Source of the DNA: Luteibacter aegosomatissinici
GTDB lineage: Bacteria; Pseudomonadota; Gammaproteobacteria; Xanthomonadales; Rhodanobacteraceae
Assembly (NCBI RefSeq): GCF_023078495.1
Contig: NZ_CP095742.1
Location: 3,720,001-3,784,000 of the forward strand
Direction of reading: 5' to 3'
Length of the DNA: 64,000 bases
The position numbers and the translations under genes were made by a program. Positions within the stretch are counted from its first letter, which is position 1; the number at the start of each line of letters is the position of its first letter. This document shows positions 44,188-53,492 of the stretch, piece by piece. The notes beneath the pieces are model-generated. The model did not search any database. It saw only the letters and a program-made list of their open reading frames with translations, and was not told where the DNA came from.

Positions 44188-45903
44188 TTACTGCACCTTG
44201 CCAAGGCCCGAGGGGCGGCGCGGATCGCTGGCAGCCTCGAGCTTGTTATTGCGATGATCCCAGGTCACGACATTCATGAAGCCCCACGGCGAGCGAGGGC
44301 GAAGCACATGGCCCATGTCGGTTAGCGTCTTGGCCGTGGCTGCGTCGAATACACCATCTTCGACGTCCACGCGATCGGGCAAGTATTGGTGGTGATAGCG
44401 CTTTTGCGCGGTTATCTCGCTTGCGCCCTTACCGTCGATGAAGGCCAGGATGCCCTCGAGCACCTGGGTAATGATGGTGGAACCGCCCGGCGAGCCAATG
44501 ACCGCCGTGCGGTCCGCCCCGAAAACGAAACTGGGCGACATGGACGAAAGCATGCGCTTGCCAGGCTCGGGCTTGTTCGCCTCCGCACCACGCAAGCCAA
44601 ACGCGTTCGGCTGGCCAGGGACCAGGGCAAAGTCGTCCATCTCATCGTTGAGGAATACGCCGGTGCCGTCCGCGACGAAACCGGAGCCAAATTCCAGGTT
44701 CACCGTGAGGGTGGATGCCACCATGTTGCCGTCCGCATCGATCACCGAGAAATGGGTGGTGTGCATACCCGGTTCGGTGGCCATGGCCGTGGGCAGGAGG
44801 TCCGAAGGCGTGGCCTTGTCAGGCGAGATCGTCGCCCGCAGCCCATCGGCGTAGTAGCGCGAAAGCAGCATATCCAGCGGCATCTTCACGAAATCCGGGT
44901 CACCCAGGTATTCGTTGTGGTCGCGGAATGCGCGGCGCATGGCCTCGATCGTGAGATGGGTGGAATGCGCGAGATCGAGCTTCGACAGGTCGAAGCCGGC
45001 CAGGATGTTCAATACCTCTGCGATGGCCACGCCACCCGATGACGGCGGAGGTGCGGTGACGATGCGGTAGCCCTTGTAGTCGATACGCAGGGGCTCGCGC
45101 TCCTTCACCTTGTAGGCATCCAGGTCGGCCTGGGTCCAGTTACCGCCGGCTTTGCGCGACGAATCCACCAGCAGCTTCGCGGTTTCACCCTTGTAGAAGC
45201 CATCGGCCCCCTTCGCCGCCAGGCGCTTGAGCGTGCCGGCCAGGTCCGGTTGCTTCAGCGTCCAGCCCTGGGCCGGTGCCTTGCCACCCGGCAGGAAAAT
45301 GGCAGCCGACGATGGGTACCGCGAGAGGACATCCTGGTTTTCCGCGATCGTGCCGATGAACCGGGCATCGGGCTGGTAACCCTCGGTTGCGACGCGGATG
45401 GCAGGAGCCAGCGACTGCGACAACGGCAATTTGCCGTAGTGCGCCGCGATCCAGGCCAGGCCAGCCGGCTCTCCGGGAATACCGGCGGACAGCGGGCCGT
45501 GCGTGGAAACATCACGGTTGGGCTTGCCATCCTTGCCGACGTATACCTTCATATCGACGGCCTTGGGCGCCGTTTCGCGCGCGTCGATGAAAATGTCCCG
45601 GTTGTCCCTGGCCACGTGCAGCATTGCCATGAAGCCGCCGCCAAGACCGGAGCTCTGCTGCTCGACAACCGCGAGCGTTGACGACACGGCGATGGCGGCA
45701 TCAAAGGCATTGCCGCCCTTGGCCAGCACTTCCAGCCCGGCGTTGGTGGCCAGGTAGTTCGCACTGGCGATGGCGGCGTGGCCGGGGCCACGCGTGGCAG
45801 GTGCGGCGGCGGACTGCGGATGCTGGTCGGCGGCGGCAACGCCGGAGCCAGCCACAAGGAACAGGCTCGCGGCGAGCACGCGCCACGATGGGGCATGGAC
45901 CAT
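44188..45903 (-). CDS. ggt: Gamma-glutamyltransferase
   Basis: Periplasmic enzyme that cleaves the gamma-glutamyl bond of glutathione. Signal peptide at residues 1-25. The autoprocessing site is intact: TTHFSVIDADG begins at Thr382, the expected N-terminal nucleophile of the small subunit. IGSPGGSTIITQVL is the conserved oxyanion region. 571 residues. First of a four-gene run with MBL, TMEM43-like and MAPEG genes. Confidence 0.95.
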   Translation of the reverse strand: MVHAPSWRVLAASLFLVAGSGVAAADQHPQSAAAPATRGPGHAAIASANYLATNAGLEVLAKGGNAFDAAIAVSSTLAVVEQQSSGLGGGFMAMLHVARDNRDIFIDARETAPKAVDMKVYVGKDGKPNRDVSTHGPLSAGIPGEPAGLAWIAAHYGKLPLSQSLAPAIRVATEGYQPDARFIGTIAENQDVLSRYPSSAAIFLPGGKAPAQGWTLKQPDLAGTLKRLAAKGADGFYKGETAKLLVDSSRKAGGNWTQADLDAYKVKEREPLRIDYKGYRIVTAPPPSSGGVAIAEVLNILAGFDLSKLDLAHSTHLTIEAMRRAFRDHNEYLGDPDFVKMPLDMLLSRYYADGLRATISPDKATPSDLLPTAMATEPGMHTTHFSVIDADGNMVASTLTVNLEFGSGFVADGTGVFLNDEMDDFALVPGQPNAFGLRGAEANKPEPGKRMLSSMSPSFVFGADRTAVIGSPGGSTIITQVLEGILAFIDGKGASEITAQKRYHHQYLPDRVDVEDGVFDAATAKTLTDMGHVLRPRSPWGFMNVVTWDHRNNKLEAASDPRRPSGLGKVQ

Positions 45904-45966
45904 GGGGGCCTCACTTCATGGGGAATATCTCGATCTGCGAGATTAACCCATCGGGACGCCGAGGTC

Positions 45967-46233
<267 letters not shown>

Positions 46234-46280
46234 TTAGCCTGTTTCTCGCCTGCCCGCCCTGTGTAGGGGCGCACAACAAG

Positions 46281-46302
46281 AAGGGCGCCCTGAGGCGCCC
46301 TT
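46281..46302 (-). terminator. Rho-independent terminator after the lipoprotein gene
   Basis: 9-base stem AAGGGCGCC/GGCGCCCTT with loop CTGA, followed on the minus strand by CTTGTTGTG. It lies 33 bases after the stop at 46335. Confidence 0.75.
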
Positions 46303-46334
46303 CCTGACTATTCACCCCTTTCGCCTTACGCCAC

Positions 46335-46838
46335 TTACATCGCGACGAAGCGGAAGGTCGCGCCGGTCGGGGCCAGCGCGTCGGCAACGCGCTGCTGGTC
46401 GGCCTGGTCGCCGATGAACAGGATGATCACGTTCTTGAACGAGCCCGGGTTGGCGCTCTTGAAGGCGTCAACGATCAGGTCAGCGGTCTTGGCCGACTCA
46501 GGGCCACCAAACACGAGCATGTTGCCCGGGGTGACGCCACGGGCCACGGTGCCCTGCACGTTATCGAGCTGGCGCGCGCGGCCGTCCTGGCCAGCCTGGT
46601 CATCGCCGGCGGGCACGAAGTACGGGAACGGGCGGTCAGCCGTCATACCCTGCATGTTCTTGCGCACGATCTGGCCGAAGAACTGGCTCCAGGCCTTGGT
46701 ATCGGTCGGGTCAGTGGGCTTGGCGACGGCGGCTTCCTGCTGCGTGGCTGCCTGGTCGGTGTCCTCCGACTTGTTGCAAGCGGACAGGGCCAGGGCGGCG
46801 GTCAGGGCCACGGACGCGGCGAGGACGAACTTACGCAT
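46335..46838 (-). CDS. Unknown lipoprotein
   Basis: 167 residues. Lipobox LSAC after a hydrophobic leader gives an exported lipoprotein. The rest has two visible parts: a Thr/Asp/Ala-rich linker and an alpha/beta-like domain (GNMLVFGGPESAKTADLIVDAFKS ... KNVIILFIGDQADQQRVADALAPTGATFRFV). No known family is recognised. The ATG at 46838 has AAGGTGAT upstream and follows the coaD stop by 17 bases. Confidence 0.8.
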   Translation of the reverse strand: MRKFVLAASVALTAALALSACNKSEDTDQAATQQEAAVAKPTDPTDTKAWSQFFGQIVRKNMQGMTADRPFPYFVPAGDDQAGQDGRARQLDNVQGTVARGVTPGNMLVFGGPESAKTADLIVDAFKSANPGSFKNVIILFIGDQADQQRVADALAPTGATFRFVAM

Positions 46839-46855
46839 GATGATCACCTTTGTTT

Positions 46856-47386
<531 letters not shown>

Positions 47387-47956
47387 CTAGCTTAGCGGAA
47401 CATCCGGGGTGCGGCGATAGAGGGTGTAGGCAACCTCCCCGGCAACACCCTGGCGGTGCACCTGCCACGTGGGCGGAACCGCCGAACTGGCGGTCCTGGG
47501 CGCCTCCACGTAAATCCACGCCGAGGGCGCCAGCCAGCCGTGGCTCTCCAGTGCATCAGCCGCATCGCCCCACAGGTCCCCGGCGAAGGGGGGGTCCATG
47601 AAGACCACGTCCGCGGGCTTGCCCCCCGCCTTCAGCCAGCGCACGGCATCGTCGCCAACCACGGCCGCCTGGACCTTGAGCCGGGCGAGGTTGGCCCTTA
47701 ACGCCGCGGCCAGTCTGGCGTCCCGTTCGACAAAGGTGACCATCGCCGCGCCACGGGACAGGGCCTCGATACCGAGTGCGCCTGTGCCAGCGAACAGATC
47801 CAGGCAGCGGGCGCCGCCAATGACCGGCTGCAACCAGTTGAACAGCGTTTCGCGGACACGGTCCGTGGTCGGGCGCAGCCCCGGCAGGTCGGGTACCTCG
47901 AGCCGTGAATTGCGCAGGGAGCCGCCAATGATGCGGATACGGCCGTTTGCGGTCAT
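47387..47956 (-). CDS. rsmD: 16S rRNA (guanine966-N2)-methyltransferase RsmD
   Basis: Methylates G966 of 16S rRNA. SAM-binding DLFAGTGALGIEALSRGA and catalytic MDPPF are clear; the N-terminal IRIIGGSLRNSRLEVPDLPGLRPTTDRVRETLFNWL is typical. 189 residues. Divergent from ftsY across 64 bases. Confidence 0.95.
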   Translation of the reverse strand: MTANGRIRIIGGSLRNSRLEVPDLPGLRPTTDRVRETLFNWLQPVIGGARCLDLFAGTGALGIEALSRGAAMVTFVERDARLAAALRANLARLKVQAAVVGDDAVRWLKAGGKPADVVFMDPPFAGDLWGDAADALESHGWLAPSAWIYVEAPRTASSAVPPTWQVHRQGVAGEVAYTLYRRTPDVPLS

Positions 47957-48020
47957 CGCTCAGCGGCCAGAGGGGGCGAGAGTGCTAGCATTCGCCTATT
48001 GTCTTTGAATCCCCCGCGCA

Positions 48021-49160
48021 ATGCTCAAGTTCTGGAAGAAGAAGCCCGCCGAACCCGCCGCGACGCCCGAAGCGCCGCCCCTGGACGAGCGCGTGGAACA
48101 GGCCGCAGTCCCTGTCACGTTCGACAGCAGCCCGGTCACGGCGGAGGCGCTTGCCGAAACCGCTCCGCCCGAGCCCGAGGCGCCCGAGCTGGAAGCCGAA
48201 GCGGAGGCGACCGTTGTCGCCGCAGAAGCCCAGGCCGCGCAGCCGGTGAAGCGCAGCTGGCGCGAGCGCCTTTCCGGCAGCGGCTTCGCGAAGAGCCTGT
48301 CATCGCTGTTCGTCCGCAACCCGCGCCTGGATGACGACCTCCTCGATGAACTTGAAACGGCGCTGATCACCGCCGATGTCGGCGTGGAAGCCAGCACCAC
48401 GCTGGTGGAAGACCTGCGCAAGCGGATGCACAAGCGCGAGTTCGCCGATGCCAGTGCCTTGCTCAAGGCCCTGCGCGAACAACTCGTTACCCTGCTGAAG
48501 CCAGTCGAGCAGCCGCTGGACGTCAGCACGCATACCCCTTTCGTCGTGCTTACCGTCGGGATCAACGGCGTCGGCAAGACCACCACCATTGGCAAGCTGG
48601 CGCGCCGGTTCAGTGATGAGGGGCGCAGCGTCATGCTCGCGGCGGGCGATACGTTCCGCGCCGCTGCCGTGGAGCAGCTGAAGACCTGGGGCGACAGGAA
48701 CCAGGTGCCGGTGGTGTCGCAGGGCCAGGATGCCGACGCGGCCAGCGTGATCTTCGATGCCTTGCAGGCCGCACGGTCGCGGGGCACCAGGGTACTCATC
48801 GCCGATACGGCGGGCCGCCTGCATACGCAGGGCGGCCTGATGGATGAGCTGGGCAAGATTGGCCGTGTCATGAAGAAGCTGGATCCCGGCGCCCCGCACG
48901 AAGTGCTCATGGTGATCGATGGGACCACTGGCCAGAACGCCATCAGCCAGGTGCGCCAGTTCCGCGACACCGCTGGCGTGACCGGGTTGGTCGTGACCAA
49001 GCTGGATGGGACGGCCAAGGGCGGCGTGATGTTCGCCCTGGCACGTGAGTTCGGCCTGCCGATTCGCTACGTAGGCCTCGGCGAGACCGCGACGGACCTG
49101 CGCGTGTTCGATGCCGAGGCGTTCGTGGACGGCCTGCTGCCAGCGTCGCTCGGCGGCTGA
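48021..49160 (+). CDS. ftsY: Signal recognition particle receptor FtsY
   Basis: Docks SRP-ribosome complexes at the membrane. An acidic Ala/Glu/Pro-rich A domain fills the first 80 residues, then the NG GTPase domain with P-loop GINGVGKTT at 180-188, DTFRAAAVEQL, ADTAGRLHTQGGLMDEL and TKLDGTAKGG. 379 residues. It is the paralogue of FlhF in this window. Confidence 0.97.
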   Translation: MLKFWKKKPAEPAATPEAPPLDERVEQAAVPVTFDSSPVTAEALAETAPPEPEAPELEAEAEATVVAAEAQAAQPVKRSWRERLSGSGFAKSLSSLFVRNPRLDDDLLDELETALITADVGVEASTTLVEDLRKRMHKREFADASALLKALREQLVTLLKPVEQPLDVSTHTPFVVLTVGINGVGKTTTIGKLARRFSDEGRSVMLAAGDTFRAAAVEQLKTWGDRNQVPVVSQGQDADAASVIFDALQAARSRGTRVLIADTAGRLHTQGGLMDELGKIGRVMKKLDPGAPHEVLMVIDGTTGQNAISQVRQFRDTAGVTGLVVTKLDGTAKGGVMFALAREFGLPIRYVGLGETATDLRVFDAEAFVDGLLPASLGG

Positions 49161-49181
49161 CGGCCCCCCCCCGCCGGCACG

Positions 49182-50228
49182 ATGAAATATCGCCTGCGCA
49201 CCTTCCTCCTTGCGACCGGGGGCTTTGTCGCCGCACTGGTGATCGCTGCGATCATCGCGACGTACGTGGTGCTCCAGCCCGAGCGCTTCACCTCGCTGCT
49301 GCAGGCGCGAGCGAAAGCCGCCGGGTTGTCGCTTACGCTCGCCAGCCCGGCAACGCCCACGCTTTGGCCCAGCCCTGCCCTGGAGCTGGATGGCGTGACG
49401 TTGCGCCTGCCTGATGGCGGAACACCGCTGGTCGTCGCTTCACGAGGGAAGCTGGTGTTGCCCTGGCGAACCCTGATGGGCCGCGACACCAGTATTTCGC
49501 GGCTTGAAGTGGAGGGCGCGCGGATCGACATGGACGCCGTATCGGCGTACCTCGATACGCTGCCAAAACGTCCCAGCACGGCGGGTGCAGCCCTGCCCAC
49601 GATTGACGCCGGCTTCCACATCAGCAGGGGCACGTTACTGCGCGGGAATCGCCTGGTCCTTTCCAACGTGGAAGCAGACGCGGGCCGCCTCGCCAGTGGC
49701 CGCCGCTTCAGCCTTTCGCTCGCTGCCGCGACCGACGACGGACACCCCTACCAGCTTGTGCTCGCCACCCTACCCACGCTGCGCGATGGCGTTCTCACGC
49801 TGGATGACCTCACGCTCGATATGGCGTCGCCCGAACATTTCGAGACGAACCTCAAAGGCTCGGCCCTCTGGCGGGGCGGTGCGGATGTAGGCGCATCGCT
49901 CGCAGGCCGGCTGTCCCTTGAGAAGATGGCCTCATACGCCATGCTGCTGAACGTCACGCCAGCCAACCAGGAAGATCCGTTGTATATCGCGCTCAAGCTC
50001 GATGGCGAGACGGGCCACGCTGACCTGCGCGTGCCACCGCTCGCGCTGGCGGACTGGTGGGCCGGTGTACAGGCGGGCAGCGCGCCCGCGCTGCCTCCAG
50101 CACTGGGTAGCGCGGATGTGGAGGCTGTCGACGCCGGCAGCGTGCAAGTGAAAGGCCTGCGCATTCGCGCCACGCCAAACGTCCCGGTATCCGCCTCCAG
50201 CAGCGCACCTGCGAGTGGCTCGAAGTGA
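49182..50228 (+). CDS. AsmA-like envelope protein
   Basis: 348 residues. One N-terminal membrane anchor, then LTLASPATPTLWPSPALELDGVTLRLP, which fits the AsmA N-terminal pattern. Members of the wider family act in envelope biogenesis or lipid transport. Overlaps mutY by 4 bases, a coupling whose meaning is unknown. Confidence 0.75.
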   Translation: MKYRLRTFLLATGGFVAALVIAAIIATYVVLQPERFTSLLQARAKAAGLSLTLASPATPTLWPSPALELDGVTLRLPDGGTPLVVASRGKLVLPWRTLMGRDTSISRLEVEGARIDMDAVSAYLDTLPKRPSTAGAALPTIDAGFHISRGTLLRGNRLVLSNVEADAGRLASGRRFSLSLAAATDDGHPYQLVLATLPTLRDGVLTLDDLTLDMASPEHFETNLKGSALWRGGADVGASLAGRLSLEKMASYAMLLNVTPANQEDPLYIALKLDGETGHADLRVPPLALADWWAGVQAGSAPALPPALGSADVEAVDAGSVQVKGLRIRATPNVPVSASSSAPASGSK

Positions 50229-51271
50229 ACCGTTTCGCCAGCGAACTGCTGCGGTGGTTTGACCATCACGGGCGGAAGGACCTGCCTTGGCAGCATCCAC
50301 GCGATGCGTACCGTGTCTGGCTGTCGGAAATCATGCTACAGCAGACCCAGGTCGTGACGGTCATTGGCTACTTCCAGCGCTTCGTCGAGCGCTTGCCGAC
50401 CCTGCGCGACCTTGCCGAAGCCGACGAGGACACCGTGCTGGCCCTCTGGTCGGGGCTGGGTTATTACCGGCGCGCGCGGTTCCTTCACCAGGCGGCCAGG
50501 CACTGCATGGCCGAACACGGTGGTGAGCTGCCTCGCGATCTTGACGCGCTGATGGCGCTTCCGGGCATCGGTCGTTCCACGGCGGGCGCCATCCTCGCCC
50601 AGGCATACGGCCTGCGCTTCCCCATCCTGGATGGCAATGTGAAGCGCGTGCTCACCCGCTTCCACGGAATCATCGGTTTCCCGGGCGAAAGTGCCATCGA
50701 GAAACGCCTGTGGCAGCATGCCGACGCCCACACGCCGGACGATCGCACCGCCGACTATACGCAGGCCATCATGGACCTGGGTGCCACGGTGTGTGTACGC
50801 AACAAGCCTGCCTGCCTGCTCTGCCCGCAGGCCACGACATGCGTGGCGCACCGCGATGGCCTCACAGCGGTTCTGCCCACGGCGAAGCCAGGAAAAAAGA
50901 TCCCTACACGCTCCGTGGCCATGCTCTTGTTGCGCGATGCGCGCGGTCGCGTGCTGCTGGAGCGGCGTGGCCCGACGGGCGTCTGGTCAGGATTATGGAG
51001 CCTGCCCGAGGCGCTGGATGCCGATAGCGCACCCGGTGCCGCCGCCGCCCTCGCCCGCGTGGGCACCGCCGATGCCCTGCCTGCGTTTACCCACGTTTTC
51101 AGCCACTACCGGCTGGATATTTCCCCCATCCTCTTCGACCATGCGGCCCCCCTGCGCCGCGTAAGCGACAGCGCCGACAGGCGCTGGTGCACGCCAGGCG
51201 ACCTGGCAAGCCTTGGCCTGCCCGCCCCCGTGCGCACGCTGCTCGACCATCTTCCGGAGATCACCCCATGA
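50225..51271 (+). CDS. mutY: A/G-specific adenine glycosylase MutY
   Basis: Removes adenine opposite 8-oxoguanine. Catalytic Glu35 and Asp136 are present, the HhH motif is [13 protein letters not shown], and the [4Fe-4S] ligands are Cys190, Cys197, Cys200 and Cys206. A C-terminal Nudix-like domain recognises 8-oxoG. 348 residues, GTG start at 50225. Its stop overlaps the yggX ATG by 3 bases. Confidence 0.97.
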   Translation: MNRFASELLRWFDHHGRKDLPWQHPRDAYRVWLSEIMLQQTQVVTVIGYFQRFVERLPTLRDLAEADEDTVLALWSGLGYYRRARFLHQAARHCMAEHGGELPRDLDALMALPGIGRSTAGAILAQAYGLRFPILDGNVKRVLTRFHGIIGFPGESAIEKRLWQHADAHTPDDRTADYTQAIMDLGATVCVRNKPACLLCPQATTCVAHRDGLTAVLPTAKPGKKIPTRSVAMLLLRDARGRVLLERRGPTGVWSGLWSLPEALDADSAPGAAAALARVGTADALPAFTHVFSHYRLDISPILFDHAAPLRRVSDSADRRWCTPGDLASLGLPAPVRTLLDHLPEITP

Positions 51272-51546
51272 CGCACATGGTCCATTGCGTAAAACTTGGC
51301 CGCGAGGCCGAGGGCCTCGATTTCGCCCCGTGGCCCGGCGAGCTTGGCAAGCGCGTCTACGACAACGTCTCGAAGGAGGCCTGGGCGCAGTGGCTGGCGC
51401 ACCAGACGATGCTTATCAATGAGATGCGGCTATCGCCGCTCGATCCGAAGACGCGAAGCTTCCTTTCCGGGGAGATGGAGAAATATTTCTTCGGGGGCGA
51501 TGTCGTACAGCCCGCCGGTTACGTGCCGCCCGACGAAAAGGCTTGA
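51268..51546 (+). CDS. yggX: Fe(2+)-trafficking/oxidative damage protection protein YggX
   Basis: Small protein that protects iron-sulfur proteins from oxidation. 92 residues; [48 protein letters not shown] is a classic match. Coupled to mutY (ATGA overlap), as in many gammaproteobacteria. A longer frame to 51187 overlaps mutY and is rejected. Confidence 0.96.
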   Translation: MTHMVHCVKLGREAEGLDFAPWPGELGKRVYDNVSKEAWAQWLAHQTMLINEMRLSPLDPKTRSFLSGEMEKYFFGGDVVQPAGYVPPDEKA

Positions 51547-51571
51547 CGCCGGGCGCGCCACCCGATTTAAT
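51543..51571 (+). promoter_or_regulatory. Sigma-70 promoter of tRNA-Phe
   Basis: TTGACG, 17 bases, TTTAAT, followed by a GC-rich discriminator. The -35 box overlaps the yggX stop codon. It is placed about 36 bases before the tRNA, so it would give a short 5' leader. Confidence 0.7.
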
Positions 51572-51612
51572 ACGCGGCTCCACACGCCGCAAGTCAATCT
51601 GCTGGCACTCGT

Positions 51613-51688
51613 GGCTCGGTAGCTCAGTTGGTAGAGCAGGGGATTGAAAATCCCCGTGTCGGCGGTTCGATTCCGTCCCGAGCCACCA
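51613..51688 (+). tRNA. tRNA-Phe (GAA)
   Basis: 76-base cloverleaf with acceptor stem GGCTCGG/CCGAGCC, D arm AGCTCAGTTGGTAGAGC, anticodon stem GGGGA/TCCCC around loop TTGAAAA (anticodon GAA at 51646-51648), T arm GGCGGTTCGATTCCGTC and an encoded CCA end. Confidence 0.97.
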
Positions 51689-51695
51689 TCTATTC

Positions 51696-51734
51696 GAACA
51701 AAAAAGCCCGCTCCCTGAGCGGGCTTTTTTGTTC
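51696..51734 (+). terminator. Rho-independent terminator of tRNA-Phe
   Basis: A perfect 18-base stem with loop CCT; the core is AAGCCCGCTC/GAGCGGGCTT flanked by A and T runs. As a symmetric structure it can act on both strands. The next 213 bases to 51947 contain short overlapping frames but nothing that can be called a gene with confidence. Confidence 0.93.
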
Positions 51735-51947
51735 GCTCGGTGCAGCCCCCTCCCCTGATGGGAATAAATCGCATCGGACCCGTCATTTTGCCCCCGCTCC
51801 CGCCGGGCTGAAGCGTCGAGGTCCCGATGAGCGATTCCGAGTCGGTTCGCCCACACACGAAGTGGCCGACGCCTACATACGAACGCCGCAGACGATGCGA
51901 ACCTGCGTGTCCATCACAGCACGGCCGAATAAGGCCATGGGCGCCCA

Positions 51948-52187
51948 ATGACCGCGGAATTCGTTGCCAACCTCGCCGATCGCGTCGGCAGGCTCGAGGT
52001 CGATGTCGGCCATATCTCCAGGAAAGTCTCAACCATCGAGGAGCGCATCTCGCATATACCGACCCGGGCCGACCTGTGGAAGACCGTTGCCGTCGCCGCT
52101 GGCGCGGTCATTGGCGCTATGTGGTTTGCCCTCCAGTTCTTCGCCAAGCCCTACCTCGATTCGCTTGCCTCACAACTGATCCGCTGA
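51948..52187 (+). CDS. Small coiled-coil membrane protein
   Basis: 79 residues. The N-terminal half is amphipathic (NLADRVGRLEVDVGHISRKV), followed by one membrane helix (TVAVAAGAVIGAMWFALQFFA) and a short tail. The shape resembles phage XhlA-type proteins, but no family can be claimed. It precedes the larger coiled-coil gene by 12 bases and likely forms a pair with it. Its start has a poor Shine-Dalgarno. Confidence 0.65.
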   Translation: MTAEFVANLADRVGRLEVDVGHISRKVSTIEERISHIPTRADLWKTVAVAAGAVIGAMWFALQFFAKPYLDSLASQLIR

Positions 52188-52199
52188 GGAGAACCCAAT

Positions 52200-52838
52200 A
52201 TGCCTGCCCACAGCCCGGGATACCTGCAACGTCCGCCTGAGAGCGGCAACGAGACGTTGCTCATCGCACTCCTTAGAAGCATGGATGGCCGTCTGAAAGG
52301 CATGGATGACCGCCTGCAGAGTATGGATAGCCGCCTGCAGGGTATGGATAGCCGCCTGGAGGGCATGGACAGTCGATTGCAGAGCATGGACAGTCGACTG
52401 AACGTGGTTGTCGACAAGGTCAGCGCCGTCGAAGCCAGCGTCGCCCGAATCGAGACACGACTGGACAACGTGGAGGCACGTACCGACCGGATGGAGGTGC
52501 GGCTTGATCGCATCGAGCTGCGGCTGGGCCGGATCGAATCCACGGTCGATCGGCTCGAGGTTCGCGTCACGCGGCTCGAACAGGATGTGGGCACACTCAC
52601 GGTGAGCGTCACCCGACTTGGGCATGATATAGGCGCGCTGCAGGTTGGCCTGGGCAAGGTCGACAGCGACGTGAACACGCTCGAGAGCCGCATAGGCACC
52701 CTTACGATCGACGTGGGCAAGCTCCGAAGCTGGAAGCGGCTGGCCACGGGAGCTGTCGCCGGAGCCGCGGCAACTGGCAGTGCAGTCGCATGGCTTGCCG
52801 GAGGTGGCGCGAAATCAATCGCGAAGTGGTTTAACTAG
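52200..52838 (+). CDS. Coiled-coil protein with heptad repeats and C-terminal membrane segment
   Basis: 212 residues. Six exact seven-residue units of the form (S/G)MDxRLx are at residues 27-68, followed by more heptads (RIETRLDNVEARTDRMEVRL...), a Val/Leu/Thr coil and a short hydrophobic end (ATGAVAGAAATGSAVAWLAG). It would form a long parallel coil anchored at its C-terminus. Good AGGAGA Shine-Dalgarno. Stop overlaps the convergent gene's stop by 4 bases. Function not known. Confidence 0.75.
   Translation: MPAHSPGYLQRPPESGNETLLIALLRSMDGRLKGMDDRLQSMDSRLQGMDSRLEGMDSRLQSMDSRLNVVVDKVSAVEASVARIETRLDNVEARTDRMEVRLDRIELRLGRIESTVDRLEVRVTRLEQDVGTLTVSVTRLGHDIGALQVGLGKVDSDVNTLESRIGTLTIDVGKLRSWKRLATGAVAGAAATGSAVAWLAGGGAKSIAKWFN
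52278..52403 (+). repeat. Six tandem 21-base units
   Basis: Units differ by only a few bases and each encodes one heptad: SMDGRLK, GMDDRLQ, SMDSRLQ, GMDSRLE, GMDSRLQ, SMDSRLN. The high DNA identity indicates recent expansion, so copy number probably varies between strains. Confidence 0.9.
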
Positions 52839-53299
52839 CCTTCGACATCACGCCCAGCCTGCGCGGTGCATACACGCAGCGCCTCGTCCACGATCGCTTG
52901 CTCATCGTTTACGGTGCCTGGCGTGGTTCGCGATAGGCTGGCGATTCGTATATCCATCGCCGCACGCAAGCGCTCCTGAGCCACCTGGCCGCAAGGGGTA
53001 CGGGGCTTCCAGGCATCGGTCGCTACCGCGCGCTTGCGTAGCACCGCCATCTGAACAGTCCGCTGGTCACCCGCGCTGCTCTCCGTCGCCGCGACCTGAG
53101 CACGCCAGTCACTCACCACGCCATGGAGGTCGTTGCTGTCTGCCGTGATCGCTGCGGCATCACGCTGGCGCGCACCATGGGAAGCCGTAAGCGCGAGGAT
53201 GAGCGTGGCGAGGGACGCCAGGAACGCAACGCCCACCACCACGATGACGGCGCGTCGACCATTGCTGGGGCTATGCGACTGGGGGGCTTGTTCCGTCAT
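52835..53299 (-). CDS. Unknown membrane-anchored protein
   Basis: 154 residues: short basic start, one membrane helix (AVIVVVGVAFLASLATLILALTAS) and a soluble C-terminal domain with two Cys (RTPCGQVAQE and ALRVCTAQAG) that might form a disulfide in the periplasm. No family recognised. Convergent with the coiled-coil gene with overlapping stops. Confidence 0.7.
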   Translation of the reverse strand: MTEQAPQSHSPSNGRRAVIVVVGVAFLASLATLILALTASHGARQRDAAAITADSNDLHGVVSDWRAQVAATESSAGDQRTVQMAVLRKRAVATDAWKPRTPCGQVAQERLRAAMDIRIASLSRTTPGTVNDEQAIVDEALRVCTAQAGRDVEG

Positions 53300-53492
53300 G
53301 GCGGAATCCTTGCAGGGTCCAGGCGCTTATTGTGCCCCAGGATGCCGCCCGGGCCGTCCATAGCCCACCCCGCGCGACGAAATGCCCCACCGCCCCTTGC
53401 GGAAAGGGAATCAACGGAACGGGACGTAAGTAACATGCTCCCGCCACGTTACGTCGCTATAGTCGAACGCTTCTCCACAGGAAGCCGACCGC

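Noticed and set aside
51628..51951. Plus-strand frame overlapping tRNA-Phe and ending in ATGA at the 51948 start
   Set aside because: The frame begins inside the tRNA and crosses its terminator. A short coding piece with a start at about 51859 cannot be excluded, but there is no ribosome site or recognisable protein.
51827..52240. 137-residue plus-strand frame starting at an ATG
   Set aside because: Its second half is an out-of-frame reading of the 51948-52187 gene and it is very Arg/Pro-rich. The first 40 codons alone are not convincing.
52278..52403. CRISPR-like regular repeats
   Set aside because: The 21-base units are contiguous with no spacers and encode in-frame heptads; this is a coding repeat.
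51613..53300. Integrated element at the tRNA-Phe gene
   Set aside because: No integrase, no repeated tRNA 3' end and no transposase were seen. The tRNA has its own terminator and the following genes have similar base composition.
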